This document shows, one piece after another, positions 17,996 to 24,671 of a stretch of DNA of 64,000 bases. Where the stretch lies: contig JAHWKU010000006.1 in NCBI GenBank assembly GCA_019347715.1, positions 1 through 64,000 on the forward strand. Direction: 5' to 3'. Every line of letters begins with the position of its first letter. The stretch's first letter is position 1. The stretch comes from Actinomycetota bacterium (GTDB taxonomy: Bacteria; Actinomycetota; CADDZG01; JAHWKV01). The notes under the pieces are model-generated. The model searched no databases. It worked only from the letters and a program-made list of their open reading frames with translations, and was not told the DNA's origin. A program made the position numbers and the translations under genes.

Positions 17996-19586
17996 TTCGG
18001 CAAGACGCTGGCGTACCAGCCTGCTTCCCCTGGCGATCCTTCTTGCAGTATTTGGTGCGTCGGCCTTATTGCTCTTCAGAGCCCAGGGGCCTGGGGGTGA
18101 CGATGGGGAAGCGGAGAGACTGATTCCCGAGGGAACGATCACGGTTGCATACCCAGAGGAGCCCCTATCGCTCAATCCCTATACCTTCGAAGGAGACTCA
18201 AACGCTACGAGAGATCTTCTTCGGCCGGTAATGCCGACCCTGCTTGTGATCGACCCTGAAATGAATTACCGGCCCGGCCTCGCCGTGAGAGTCCCGACTG
18301 ACGAAGACATCGAGCTGGATCCGTTCACGGTGACCTTTCGATTGAGGTCCGATGCACGGTGGTCTGATGGGGCCCCGATCACATCGGCGGACGTTCGGTT
18401 CACCTGGGAGACCATCCGTAACCCTGCGTGGCCAATTGCGAGGAGATATCCGTACGACCGGATCACCGACGTCAGGGAAGTAAGTCCCAGAACGGTAGAG
18501 GTCGTCTTCGATGGTCCCTATCCAGCCTGGCGAGATGTCTTCTCCGCAGGCGATTTCATACTCCCGAAGCATGCTCTCGAGGGCAAGGATTTTGCTGCAG
18601 AATTCCGCGACGGACTCCCGGTTGGAGCGGGACCATATGTCTTGGAGGCGTGGGAGAAGGGACTCCAGGTGGTCTATACGCCCAACCCGAATTGGTGGGG
18701 TGAAGGTCCGGCTATCGAGCGGATTCGGATAGCTTTCGTACCGTCGTTCGAAATCGCGCAGAACCTTCTGGAACGCCGGGAGGTGGATGCCCTCGTCACA
18801 ACGTCAAGGATTTCGACGAAGCGGCGGATAGAGCAGGATCCAGGTTCACTCTCGAAATCGTCTCTCGGATCTTCATGGTGGGAGCTTCTACCAAATGCCG
18901 CCAGTGCCAAGTTGAATGAGATCGATCGAAGACGTTCTGTCTTCTACGCAATCGATAGGGCAGGGATAGCCGAGGCCTTGATCCGCAGTGACGGGAGGGG
19001 CCTCCACCATCTCCGTCCTGGTTCAGAGCAGCAAGATATCTTCGATCGTTACGAGCGCGATCCCGAAGTGAGCAGGCAGGCAAGGGGTACTCGAGACCTG
19101 GGTACCCTTGCCTTGACGACTCCGGCCAGAAACGAAATGGCGCTGGCAGTGCAACGGTCGATCCAGGTAGGGCTGCGAGATGCTGACATCCGCTCGGAGA
19201 TAACCAATCCGGAAGCCGATCGTTTTTATGGAGACTGGTTGAGGGCGGGTACCTGGGATCTTGCCGTGGTTGAGAAGCGGGGGACTCCATCGTCAATTCT
19301 CCGGCGATTCCATTCCAGCCAGGCCGCTCCGAACGGCGTGAACTATTCCAGGCTGGCAGCAGCAAGTGTCGACCAAGCCGTGGATGCCAGCGAGAGAACC
19401 AGAGCCTTAGACCCCGCCCTGCTTGATGCGGTGATGGTCGCTCTTGCCGACGAAGCGGCAGTCCTTCCTATGTTCGAAGCGAGGATGTACGCAGGCTTCA
19501 GGCGTGGGATCGAAGGGATTGAACCGAACGCCACTATCGACGGACCCTTCTGGAACCTGGAACGATACAGAATCATGGCGCCTTAG
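17985..19586 (+). CDS. Family-5 solute-binding protein with N-terminal membrane anchor (SBP 5)
   Basis: This fifth paralogue differs in having an uncleaved-looking hydrophobic helix (about residues 13-31) after a basic N-terminus (ARRWR) and no lipobox cysteine. The body has the SBP_bac_5 features VRLRSDARWSDGAPITSADV-type strand near residue 110-135 and a duplicated-lobe layout, and is closer in style to SBP 1. Length 533. The last gene of the run, it ends 31 nt before tRNA-Leu. It could be anchored near the permease or be a non-transport binding protein. Confidence 0.82.
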   Translation: MGTDSARRWRTSLLPLAILLAVFGASALLLFRAQGPGGDDGEAERLIPEGTITVAYPEEPLSLNPYTFEGDSNATRDLLRPVMPTLLVIDPEMNYRPGLAVRVPTDEDIELDPFTVTFRLRSDARWSDGAPITSADVRFTWETIRNPAWPIARRYPYDRITDVREVSPRTVEVVFDGPYPAWRDVFSAGDFILPKHALEGKDFAAEFRDGLPVGAGPYVLEAWEKGLQVVYTPNPNWWGEGPAIERIRIAFVPSFEIAQNLLERREVDALVTTSRISTKRRIEQDPGSLSKSSLGSSWWELLPNAASAKLNEIDRRRSVFYAIDRAGIAEALIRSDGRGLHHLRPGSEQQDIFDRYERDPEVSRQARGTRDLGTLALTTPARNEMALAVQRSIQVGLRDADIRSEITNPEADRFYGDWLRAGTWDLAVVEKRGTPSSILRRFHSSQAAPNGVNYSRLAAASVDQAVDASERTRALDPALLDAVMVALADEAAVLPMFEARMYAGFRRGIEGIEPNATIDGPFWNLERYRIMAP

Positions 19587-19596
19587 CCTCGCTGAC

Positions 19597-19602
19597 TATA
19601 AT
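19597..19602 (+). promoter_or_regulatory. -10 hexamer TATAAT of tRNA-Leu
   Basis: A perfect TATAAT lies 15 nt before the mature 5' end of the tRNA, placing transcription start about 8-9 nt upstream of it. I see no convincing -35 element. Confidence 0.55.
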
Positions 19603-19617
19603 CAATGGCTGTTCCCT

Positions 19618-19704
19618 GTCGGAGTGGCGGAACATGGTAGACGCGCCAGGTTGAGGGCCTGGTGACCTTAAACGGTCGTCGGGGTTCAAATCCCCGCTCC
19701 GACA
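19618..19704 (+). tRNA. tRNA-Leu (anticodon GAG)
   Basis: The acceptor arms GTCGGAG and CTCCGAC pair over 7 bp, followed by discriminator A. The anticodon stem CCAGG/CCTGG encloses the loop TTGAGGG with anticodon GAG. A long variable arm marks a class II tRNA, and the T arm CGGGG-TTCAAAT-CCCCG is canonical. Length is 87 nt and CCA is not encoded. The 3' 54 bases plus one more are repeated exactly at 20671-20725, so this gene is the attachment site of an integrated element. Confidence 0.95.
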
Positions 19705-19705
19705 C
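19651..19705 (+). repeat. attL-type direct repeat, 3' end of tRNA-Leu
   Basis: These 55 bp, from the anticodon loop to one base past the discriminator, are identical to 20671-20725; the flanking bases differ on both sides (G versus A, G versus T). The repeat lies at the 3' end of a tRNA, the usual crossover site for tyrosine recombinases. Confidence 0.9.
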
Positions 19706-19713
19706 GAACCCTA

Positions 19714-19750
19714 ATACATCGTCACCTTCACTTAGGTGGACGCGATGTAT
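19714..19750. other. Inverted repeat / stem-loop at left end of the element
   Basis: Outer arms ATACATCG (19714-19721) and CGATGTAT (19743-19750) are perfect complements and enclose inner arms CACCT (19723-19727) and AGGTG (19734-19738). The octamer CTTAGGTG at 19731-19738 recurs at 19767-19774, close to the gene start. This could be recombinase arm binding, an operator or an RNA hairpin. Confidence 0.55.
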
Positions 19751-19786
19751 AGGCTGTTCCCCGGACCTTAGGTGAAGGGGGCTCAG

Positions 19787-20593
19787 ATGGCGGATGAGCA
19801 GAAGGCTGCTAAGGCGGAGGCGGCAGCTGACAAGGCCCGAGCTAAGGCCATGAGGCCTTGGTACAAGAAGAAGCGAATCATCATTCCGCTTATCCTTCTC
19901 TCGTTGGTCGTCCTCATAGTCGCGGTGAGCTCCTGGGGTGAGACGGACATCGACGACATTACTTCTCCAACTGAACAAGACACTCCGGCTGAATCTGAGT
20001 CCGCACCGGAGGAGTCTCCAGAACCTTCTCCGCCTCCTAAAGAGATACCGCCGCAGACATTTAGCGGCCGGAATCAGGGGGCAACTCAAAACTTTCACAT
20101 CGAAGGAGGCCTCACGATCTTTCGGATGAAGCACTCAGGGAGCGCCAATTTTGCTCCTAAGCTCATTACGGCAGAAGGCGAAGATACGGAGCTACTCGCT
20201 AACGAGATCGGAGACTTCGAAGGTGCGAAGGCGGTGGGGGTGCCAGCCGGAGAGTACGTCCTCGACGTAACTGCGAGCGGAACTTGGGAGATCGTGATGG
20301 AGCAACCTAGACCAACGACAGCTCCTGGTTTACCGCAGGTGTTCAATGGAGCGCATCAAGCAGTCTCAGGATTGTTCGCTGCCGAACGCGGTTTGGTCCG
20401 TTTCGAGATGGATCACCAGGGAGATGGGAATTGGGCCCCGCTTCTTCTCAATGCTGATGGGGAGCGGATCGAGTTGTTAGCCAATGAAATAGGCAAGTTT
20501 CAGGGGTCGAAGGCTGTTCGAATACCTCAGACGGGAATCTACATAATCGACGTAACCGCGAACGGGAACTGGAGCATCACAGTAGCCACGTAG
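19787..20593 (+). CDS. Membrane-anchored protein with duplicated extracytoplasmic domain, element cargo
   Basis: I do not recognise a named function. ATG 19787 is chosen because AGGGGG lies 6 nt upstream. The 268-residue product has a charged Ala/Lys-rich cytoplasmic N-terminus (1-30), one membrane helix (about 31-47), an acidic Pro/Glu linker (51-90) and two copies of an about 80-residue domain (91-171 and 185-268). The copies share the block ELLANEIG, a following F-G-KAV, and the ending DVTA-G-W, with repeated GL--F-M-H. The pattern suggests beta-rich domains facing outward. It is the sole gene of the tRNA-Leu element, so it is likely accessory and acquired. Confidence 0.8.
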   Translation: MADEQKAAKAEAAADKARAKAMRPWYKKKRIIIPLILLSLVVLIVAVSSWGETDIDDITSPTEQDTPAESESAPEESPEPSPPPKEIPPQTFSGRNQGATQNFHIEGGLTIFRMKHSGSANFAPKLITAEGEDTELLANEIGDFEGAKAVGVPAGEYVLDVTASGTWEIVMEQPRPTTAPGLPQVFNGAHQAVSGLFAAERGLVRFEMDHQGDGNWAPLLLNADGERIELLANEIGKFQGSKAVRIPQTGIYIIDVTANGNWSITVAT

Positions 20594-20670
20594 GAGTGAC
20601 GAAGCGAGTCGGCTCAGTTTCAATTGGAATGCCGTACGTGAACGACTTAGCCCGGAGACTTCGCATTTGA

Positions 20671-20725
20671 TTGAGGGCCTGGTGACCTTAAACGGTCGTC
20701 GGGGTTCAAATCCCCGCTCCGACAC
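20671..20725 (+). repeat. attR-type direct repeat, tRNA-Leu 3' fragment
   Basis: This is the second copy of the 55-bp repeat. No acceptor 5' strand or D arm precedes it, so it is not a functional tRNA. The next three bases, 20726-20728, are the stop codon of the minus-strand gene. Confidence 0.9.
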
Positions 20726-21271
20726 TCAGATGATTCGGCGGCTGCCCCTTTTCCACATCTCCCTCCGCACTTGACGCCGGCTTGCCCCGGCTTCGATCGG
20801 TTCTCCTACGGGAGCATGATGCTGGGTCAGCAAATCATGAAGGCGCGTGGTGTCCTTGAACGAAAGCTCCTCGAGGGTGAAGGAATGCCACAGCTGTTTA
20901 CCCGTCCTCCATGCATCGAGTCTCAGCCCCAAGCCGCGAAGGCCGCCGGCACCGGCGTCGGCGCGTTTGCTTACGATTCCCATGTAGGAGTACTCGCCGA
21001 TGTTGTATGGGTAGATCACATCCACTTCTTCCCATCGGAGCAGTCCCTTGGCAGGCGCCTCGATCCCTTCGGGGCCGATGCCGATAATCGGACTTCTAAG
21101 CACCAATCTCCTTAGGTAAATCATCGCCAGCGGAGCGAAGATGATGACGATCACCAGGAATCCCCACGGGAAACCAGACGTGATCAATCCGAACAGGCCG
21201 ATGGCGGTGCCGCAGGCTGCTGCAGCGAACATGATGAGGCTGCGCCATCTCGCAGGATAGAGGTGGGTCAT
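20726..21271 (-). CDS. Two-helix membrane protein with PH-like C-terminal domain
   Basis: No firm family is recognised. The 181-residue product has two adjacent hydrophobic helices (about 12-32 and 35-53), a short basic turn (RRLVLRS), then a soluble domain starting IIGIGPEGIEAPAKGLLRWEE. A strand then a tryptophan-rich bend following two short helices is reminiscent of bacterial PH-like domains at the membrane. The stop touches the attR repeat, so the gene's end marks the pre-integration border. It is divergent from nadE with only 36 bp between starts, and TATCCT sits 6 nt before its ATG. Confidence 0.7.
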   Translation of the reverse strand: MTHLYPARWRSLIMFAAAACGTAIGLFGLITSGFPWGFLVIVIIFAPLAMIYLRRLVLRSPIIGIGPEGIEAPAKGLLRWEEVDVIYPYNIGEYSYMGIVSKRADAGAGGLRGLGLRLDAWRTGKQLWHSFTLEELSFKDTTRLHDLLTQHHAPVGEPIEAGASRRQVRREMWKRGSRRII

Positions 21272-21277
21272 CTACTG

Positions 21278-21283
21278 AGGATA
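21278..21283 (-). promoter_or_regulatory. -10 hexamer TATCCT, leaderless promoter of the 181-residue membrane protein
   Basis: On the minus strand TATCCT ends 6 nt before the ATG at 21271. Its mirror partner for nadE lies 12 bp away on the plus strand, forming a compact bidirectional promoter. Confidence 0.45.
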
Positions 21284-21295
21284 AGTGTTAGGAAG

Positions 21296-21301
21296 TAATC
21301 T
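21296..21301 (+). promoter_or_regulatory. -10 hexamer TAATCT, leaderless promoter of nadE
   Basis: TAATCT ends 6 nt before the nadE ATG (21308), so transcription should begin at the start codon. No ribosome-binding site could fit. Confidence 0.5.
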
Positions 21302-21307
21302 GGTGGT

Positions 21308-23041
21308 ATGGAAGCGATTCGGATCGCACTGGCGCAGCTAAATCCGACGGTTGGCGATCTCGAGGGAAACCTGTCGAAGATTACAGGCGCTGCCGCCGAG
21401 GCTGAGGCCGCCAGAGCGCACCTCATCGCGTTTCCGGAACTAATGATCACCGGCTATCCGCCCGAGGACCTCCTCCTCAAGTCTTCCTTTGTCCGGGATA
21501 ACCTGGAAACGCTTTCTTCCGCTGCATCTTCGATAGAAGGAATCGCGGCGATCATCGGCTTCGTGGATCGCGATTCGAGCGGCATCTACAACGCCGCAGC
21601 GATCGTAGCCGGCGGTGAGATCCGCGGCATCTATAGAAAACATCACCTTCCAAACTACGGCGTCTTCGACGAGGAGAGGTACTTCGAACCGGGGGATGGG
21701 ATCTTGCTGGCCAGGATGAACGGCTGTCTCATCGGATTGACGGTCTGCGAGGATCTCTGGATCGAAGATGGCCCCCACCGCGGCTGCGCCGCAGCGGGGG
21801 CCACCCTTATGGTGAACATCAACGGCTCTCCGTACCACCGAGGAAAGGGCAAAGCTCGACTTGGTCTTCTTGCATCAAGAGCGAAGTCCACGGGGGCCAC
21901 GTTTGCCTACGTGAACATGGTAGGGGGACAGGATGAGCTGGTATTCGACGGGCAGTCAATGGTGGTCGGCCCCCAAGGGGATCTGATCGCTAGGGGATCC
22001 CAATTCGAAGAGGAGATTCTCTACTTCGATTACCAGGCTCCGGATACATCTTGGCTGCCGGCAGACATCGAATCGGCCGCAGCGAGCGAGGCCATGCGAA
22101 TCGTAGATGTCGGCACCACGCCCCGGCAGCTGGCCGAACTGCCGAACAGGATCGCGGGCGAAATGGAGCCGGCAGAGGAGGTCTATTCCGCAATCGTCCT
22201 CGGGGTAAGGGACTACCTGCATAAGAATGGCTTTCAGCAAGCGGTTATAGGGCTTTCGGGGGGCATCGATTCTTCGCTCACCGCAGCCGTTGCCGCCGAC
22301 GCGATCGGAGCCGAAAACGTTCTTGGGGTCCTGAACCCCAGCCGCTTCACCACCGAAGAGAGCAACGAATATGCCGAGAAACTTGGGAGAAACCTCGGGA
22401 TCGAGTTCGTCATGCTGCCTATCGATTCGATCTTCGAAGAATTCCTTACGACTTTGCAGGATGTCTTCGAGGGTACGGAGTGGAACGTCGCGGAAGAGAA
22501 CATCCAATCTCGCATCCGCGGTGTGATCTGGATGGCGATTTCCAACAAGAGCGAAATCCTCGATCGGAGAAGGATCGTGCTCTCGGCCGGTAACAAGTCG
22601 GAGATGGCGGTTGGGTATGCAACTCTCTATGGAGACATGGCCGGCGGGTTTGCGGTTTTGAAGGACGTTCCGAAGACGCTGGTTTACGAACTTGCCAGGT
22701 GGCGCAACCGAGATGGTGAGGTCATCCCTCAAGCTGTGATCGACAGGCCTCCGACCGCCGAGCTAAAGCCGGACCAGCTCGACACGGATTCTCTTCCGCC
22801 GTATGAAGTATTGGATCCCATCCTCGAGGCATACGTCGAGGACGACCTCGGACCGGAAGAGATCGTGGCGATGGGATTCGACTCAGGGACCGTCGCGAGA
22901 GTCATCGGAATGGTGGACAGGGCGGAATACAAGAGGCGGCAGGCCCCTCCCGGGATAAAGATCACCGAGAGAGCGTTCGGAAGGGACCGGCGACTCCCGA
23001 TCACAAACCGCTACAGGCCGTTTCCGAGGCAACAGGGATGA
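21308..23041 (+). CDS. nadE: Glutamine-dependent NAD+ synthetase
   Basis: It amidates nicotinic acid adenine dinucleotide to NAD+, using ammonia released from glutamine. The N-terminal nitrilase-type glutaminase (about 1-270) has its triad in FPELMITGYPPEDLLL (Glu), YRKHHLPNYG (Lys) and LTVCEDLW (Cys). The synthetase domain has the PP-loop SGGIDSS near residue 317 and LSAGNKSEMAVGY further on. At 577 residues it is the shorter bacterial two-domain form. The last 4 nt overlap a tiny downstream reading frame. Confidence 0.96.
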   Translation: MEAIRIALAQLNPTVGDLEGNLSKITGAAAEAEAARAHLIAFPELMITGYPPEDLLLKSSFVRDNLETLSSAASSIEGIAAIIGFVDRDSSGIYNAAAIVAGGEIRGIYRKHHLPNYGVFDEERYFEPGDGILLARMNGCLIGLTVCEDLWIEDGPHRGCAAAGATLMVNINGSPYHRGKGKARLGLLASRAKSTGATFAYVNMVGGQDELVFDGQSMVVGPQGDLIARGSQFEEEILYFDYQAPDTSWLPADIESAAASEAMRIVDVGTTPRQLAELPNRIAGEMEPAEEVYSAIVLGVRDYLHKNGFQQAVIGLSGGIDSSLTAAVAADAIGAENVLGVLNPSRFTTEESNEYAEKLGRNLGIEFVMLPIDSIFEEFLTTLQDVFEGTEWNVAEENIQSRIRGVIWMAISNKSEILDRRRIVLSAGNKSEMAVGYATLYGDMAGGFAVLKDVPKTLVYELARWRNRDGEVIPQAVIDRPPTAELKPDQLDTDSLPPYEVLDPILEAYVEDDLGPEEIVAMGFDSGTVARVIGMVDRAEYKRRQAPPGIKITERAFGRDRRLPITNRYRPFPRQQG

Positions 23042-23157
23042 GCTGGGTGTTCTATGTGCTGCTTTTTCTAGCGGCAGGTTATCTTGCGCTTGGTATGTAC
23101 GGGAAGTACCGCTCCCTGAAAGATGCCTACCTCGATGAGAGGGAATCCTCCGACTAA
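23038..23157 (+). CDS. Possible 39-residue single-helix membrane peptide
   Basis: ATG 23038 overlaps the nadE stop (ATGA). The product is a hydrophobic helix ([19 protein letters not shown]) followed by a charged tail ending RESSD. The overlap, the membrane-helix composition and a positive-outside-helix boundary (GKYRSLK) support a real gene. The stop overlaps the convergent glnA stop by 3 nt. No function is known. Confidence 0.5.
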   Translation: MSWVFYVLLFLAAGYLALGMYGKYRSLKDAYLDERESSD

Positions 23158-24587
23158 ATGTCGTAGTACATGTAGAACTCCCAGGGGTGGGGCCGCAAGC
23201 TGACCGCATCCACCTCGTTGTCCCTCTTGTACTTGATCCAGGTCTCGACCACGTCGGGAGTAAAGACCCCGCTTTCGAGAAGGAAATCGTGATCCGCCTC
23301 GAGCGCATCGAGAGCCGCGTCCAGTGATCCCGGAACCGTCGGCACCCCGGCCATCTCATCCTCACCCATCTCGTACAGGTCCCTGTTGACCGGCTCCAGT
23401 GGCTCGATGTTTCTCTTGATGCCGTCGAGGCCGGCAAGAAGAAGGGCCGAGAAAGCGAGGTAAGGGTTGGCTGAGGGATCGGGGCAGCGAAACTCGACTC
23501 TCTTCGATTTCGGTGATGTCGAGTACAGCGGTATCCGCACCGCGGCCGAACGGTTTCGCTGGGAATAAACGAGATTCACGGGGGCCTCGTAACCAGGTAC
23601 CAGCCGTCGATAGGAGTTGGTTGTCGGAGCAACTATGGCCAGAAGCGCTGGGGCGTGCTCGAGCAGGCCCCCGATGTACCAGCGGGCTGTGTCGGACAGT
23701 CCCGCATAGCCGTCGCCGAAGAACAGAGGCTCGTCATCTCGCCACAGGCTCTGGTGGACGTGCATCCCGGACCCGTTGTCCTCGAAGATGGGCTTCGGCA
23801 TGAAGGTTGCCGTCTTCCCGTGGATGAAGGCGGTGTTCTTCACCACGTACTTGTAGAGCATCAGGCTGTCGGCCATCTTGAGAAGGGGGCCAAAGCCCAT
23901 GTCGATCTCAGCCTGGCCCGAGGTTCCAACCTCGTGATGGTGAACCTCTACGTCGATCCCAACCTTTTGCATGTTCAGAACCATCTCGGTGCGAAGGTCC
24001 TGATAGTGATCGACCGGCGAGACCGGGAAGTACCCTTCCTTGTACCTTGGCTTGTAGCCCTTGTTTCCACCTTCCTCGATCGTTCCGGAATTCCACGCAC
24101 CTTCTACCGAATCCAGGAAGTAGTAACCCGAGAACTGGTTCTGGTCGAAGCGAACCGAGTCAAATATGTAGAACTCGGCCTCCGGTCCCCAATAGCTCTG
24201 GCTGGCTATCCCGGTGGAGATGAGGTGCTCTTCGGCCTTTTTGGCTATGAAACGAGGATCGCGGCTGTACGGCTCGCGGGTTACCGGATCGTGGATCCAG
24301 CAGCTAATCACGAGGGTCTTGCGAGTGTGGAAGGGATCGATGAAGGCGGTATTGGGGTCGGGCAGCAGGATCATGTCCGACTCGTGGATCTCCTGGAAGC
24401 CTCGGATCGAGGAGCCATCGAAACCGAACCCGGCCTCGAAACTGTCCTCGGTCAGCTGCCCCGGGGTCATCGAAAAGTGCTGCCACTGGCCCGGCAGGTC
24501 GCAGAAGCGGAGATCTACCATCTCCACGCCTTCTTTGTCGATCAGGGTCAGGACGTCCTTTGGAGAAGACGTTTCGAGCTTTGCCAT
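23154..24587 (-). CDS. glnA: Glutamine synthetase, type I
   Basis: It makes glutamine from glutamate, ammonia and ATP in the cytoplasm. The 477-residue product shows the beta-grasp block [13 protein letters not shown], the metal-site regions ([18 protein letters not shown]), the [11 protein letters not shown]-type ATP loop ([12 protein letters not shown]) and the [11 protein letters not shown] block. NRDLYEM contains the tyrosine used for adenylylation in GSI-beta enzymes. The start has AAGGAGG 8 nt upstream. A GlnR-like four-part box with a TANNNT hexamer lies upstream, so it is probably nitrogen-activated. Confidence 0.97.
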   Translation of the reverse strand: MAKLETSSPKDVLTLIDKEGVEMVDLRFCDLPGQWQHFSMTPGQLTEDSFEAGFGFDGSSIRGFQEIHESDMILLPDPNTAFIDPFHTRKTLVISCWIHDPVTREPYSRDPRFIAKKAEEHLISTGIASQSYWGPEAEFYIFDSVRFDQNQFSGYYFLDSVEGAWNSGTIEEGGNKGYKPRYKEGYFPVSPVDHYQDLRTEMVLNMQKVGIDVEVHHHEVGTSGQAEIDMGFGPLLKMADSLMLYKYVVKNTAFIHGKTATFMPKPIFEDNGSGMHVHQSLWRDDEPLFFGDGYAGLSDTARWYIGGLLEHAPALLAIVAPTTNSYRRLVPGYEAPVNLVYSQRNRSAAVRIPLYSTSPKSKRVEFRCPDPSANPYLAFSALLLAGLDGIKRNIEPLEPVNRDLYEMGEDEMAGVPTVPGSLDAALDALEADHDFLLESGVFTPDVVETWIKYKRDNEVDAVSLRPHPWEFYMYYDI

Positions 24588-24617
24588 GCGTTAACCCTCC
24601 TTATGATGACGGGCAGT

Positions 24618-24671
24618 ACGGTAAGGGGGGTTTGTTTCCGTGAAGTCGCGGCATTGTTACGGCCGTGTAAA
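24618..24671 (-). promoter_or_regulatory. GlnR-type operator and -10 hexamer of glnA
   Basis: On the minus strand four pentamers, TTTAC, GTAAC, GCGAC and GAAAC, are separated by exactly 6 nt each (plus-strand coordinates 24667-24671, 24656-24660, 24645-24649, 24634-24638). This fits the actinobacterial GlnR consensus gTnAC-n6-GaAAC twice with at most one mismatch per element. Ten nt after the last element comes TACCGT (24618-24623), a TANNNT -10. The amt promoter has the same spacing. Confidence 0.65.

Larger units (their letters stand above)
19706..20725 (+). mobile_element. Miniature integrative element (1,020 bp) in tRNA-Leu
   Basis: Exact 55-bp repeats at the tRNA 3' end and at 20671-20725 delimit a unit of 1,020 bp. 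The left copy completes a functional tRNA; the right copy is a bare 3' fragment, as after site-specific integration. Only one gene (19787-20593) and no recombinase lie inside, so the unit is either a remnant or is mobilised in trans. The outer right edge abuts the stop codon of the neighbouring minus-strand gene. Excision or movement is inferred, not seen. Confidence 0.75.

Noticed and set aside
20477-20725. Minus-strand peptides with SERGFEPRRPF in the repeats
   Set aside because: These are the well-known false translation of an antisense tRNA gene, here from both 55-bp copies.
20671-20725. Second tRNA-Leu gene
   Set aside because: Only the 3' 55 bases are present; no D arm or acceptor 5' strand precedes them, so it is an attachment-site fragment.
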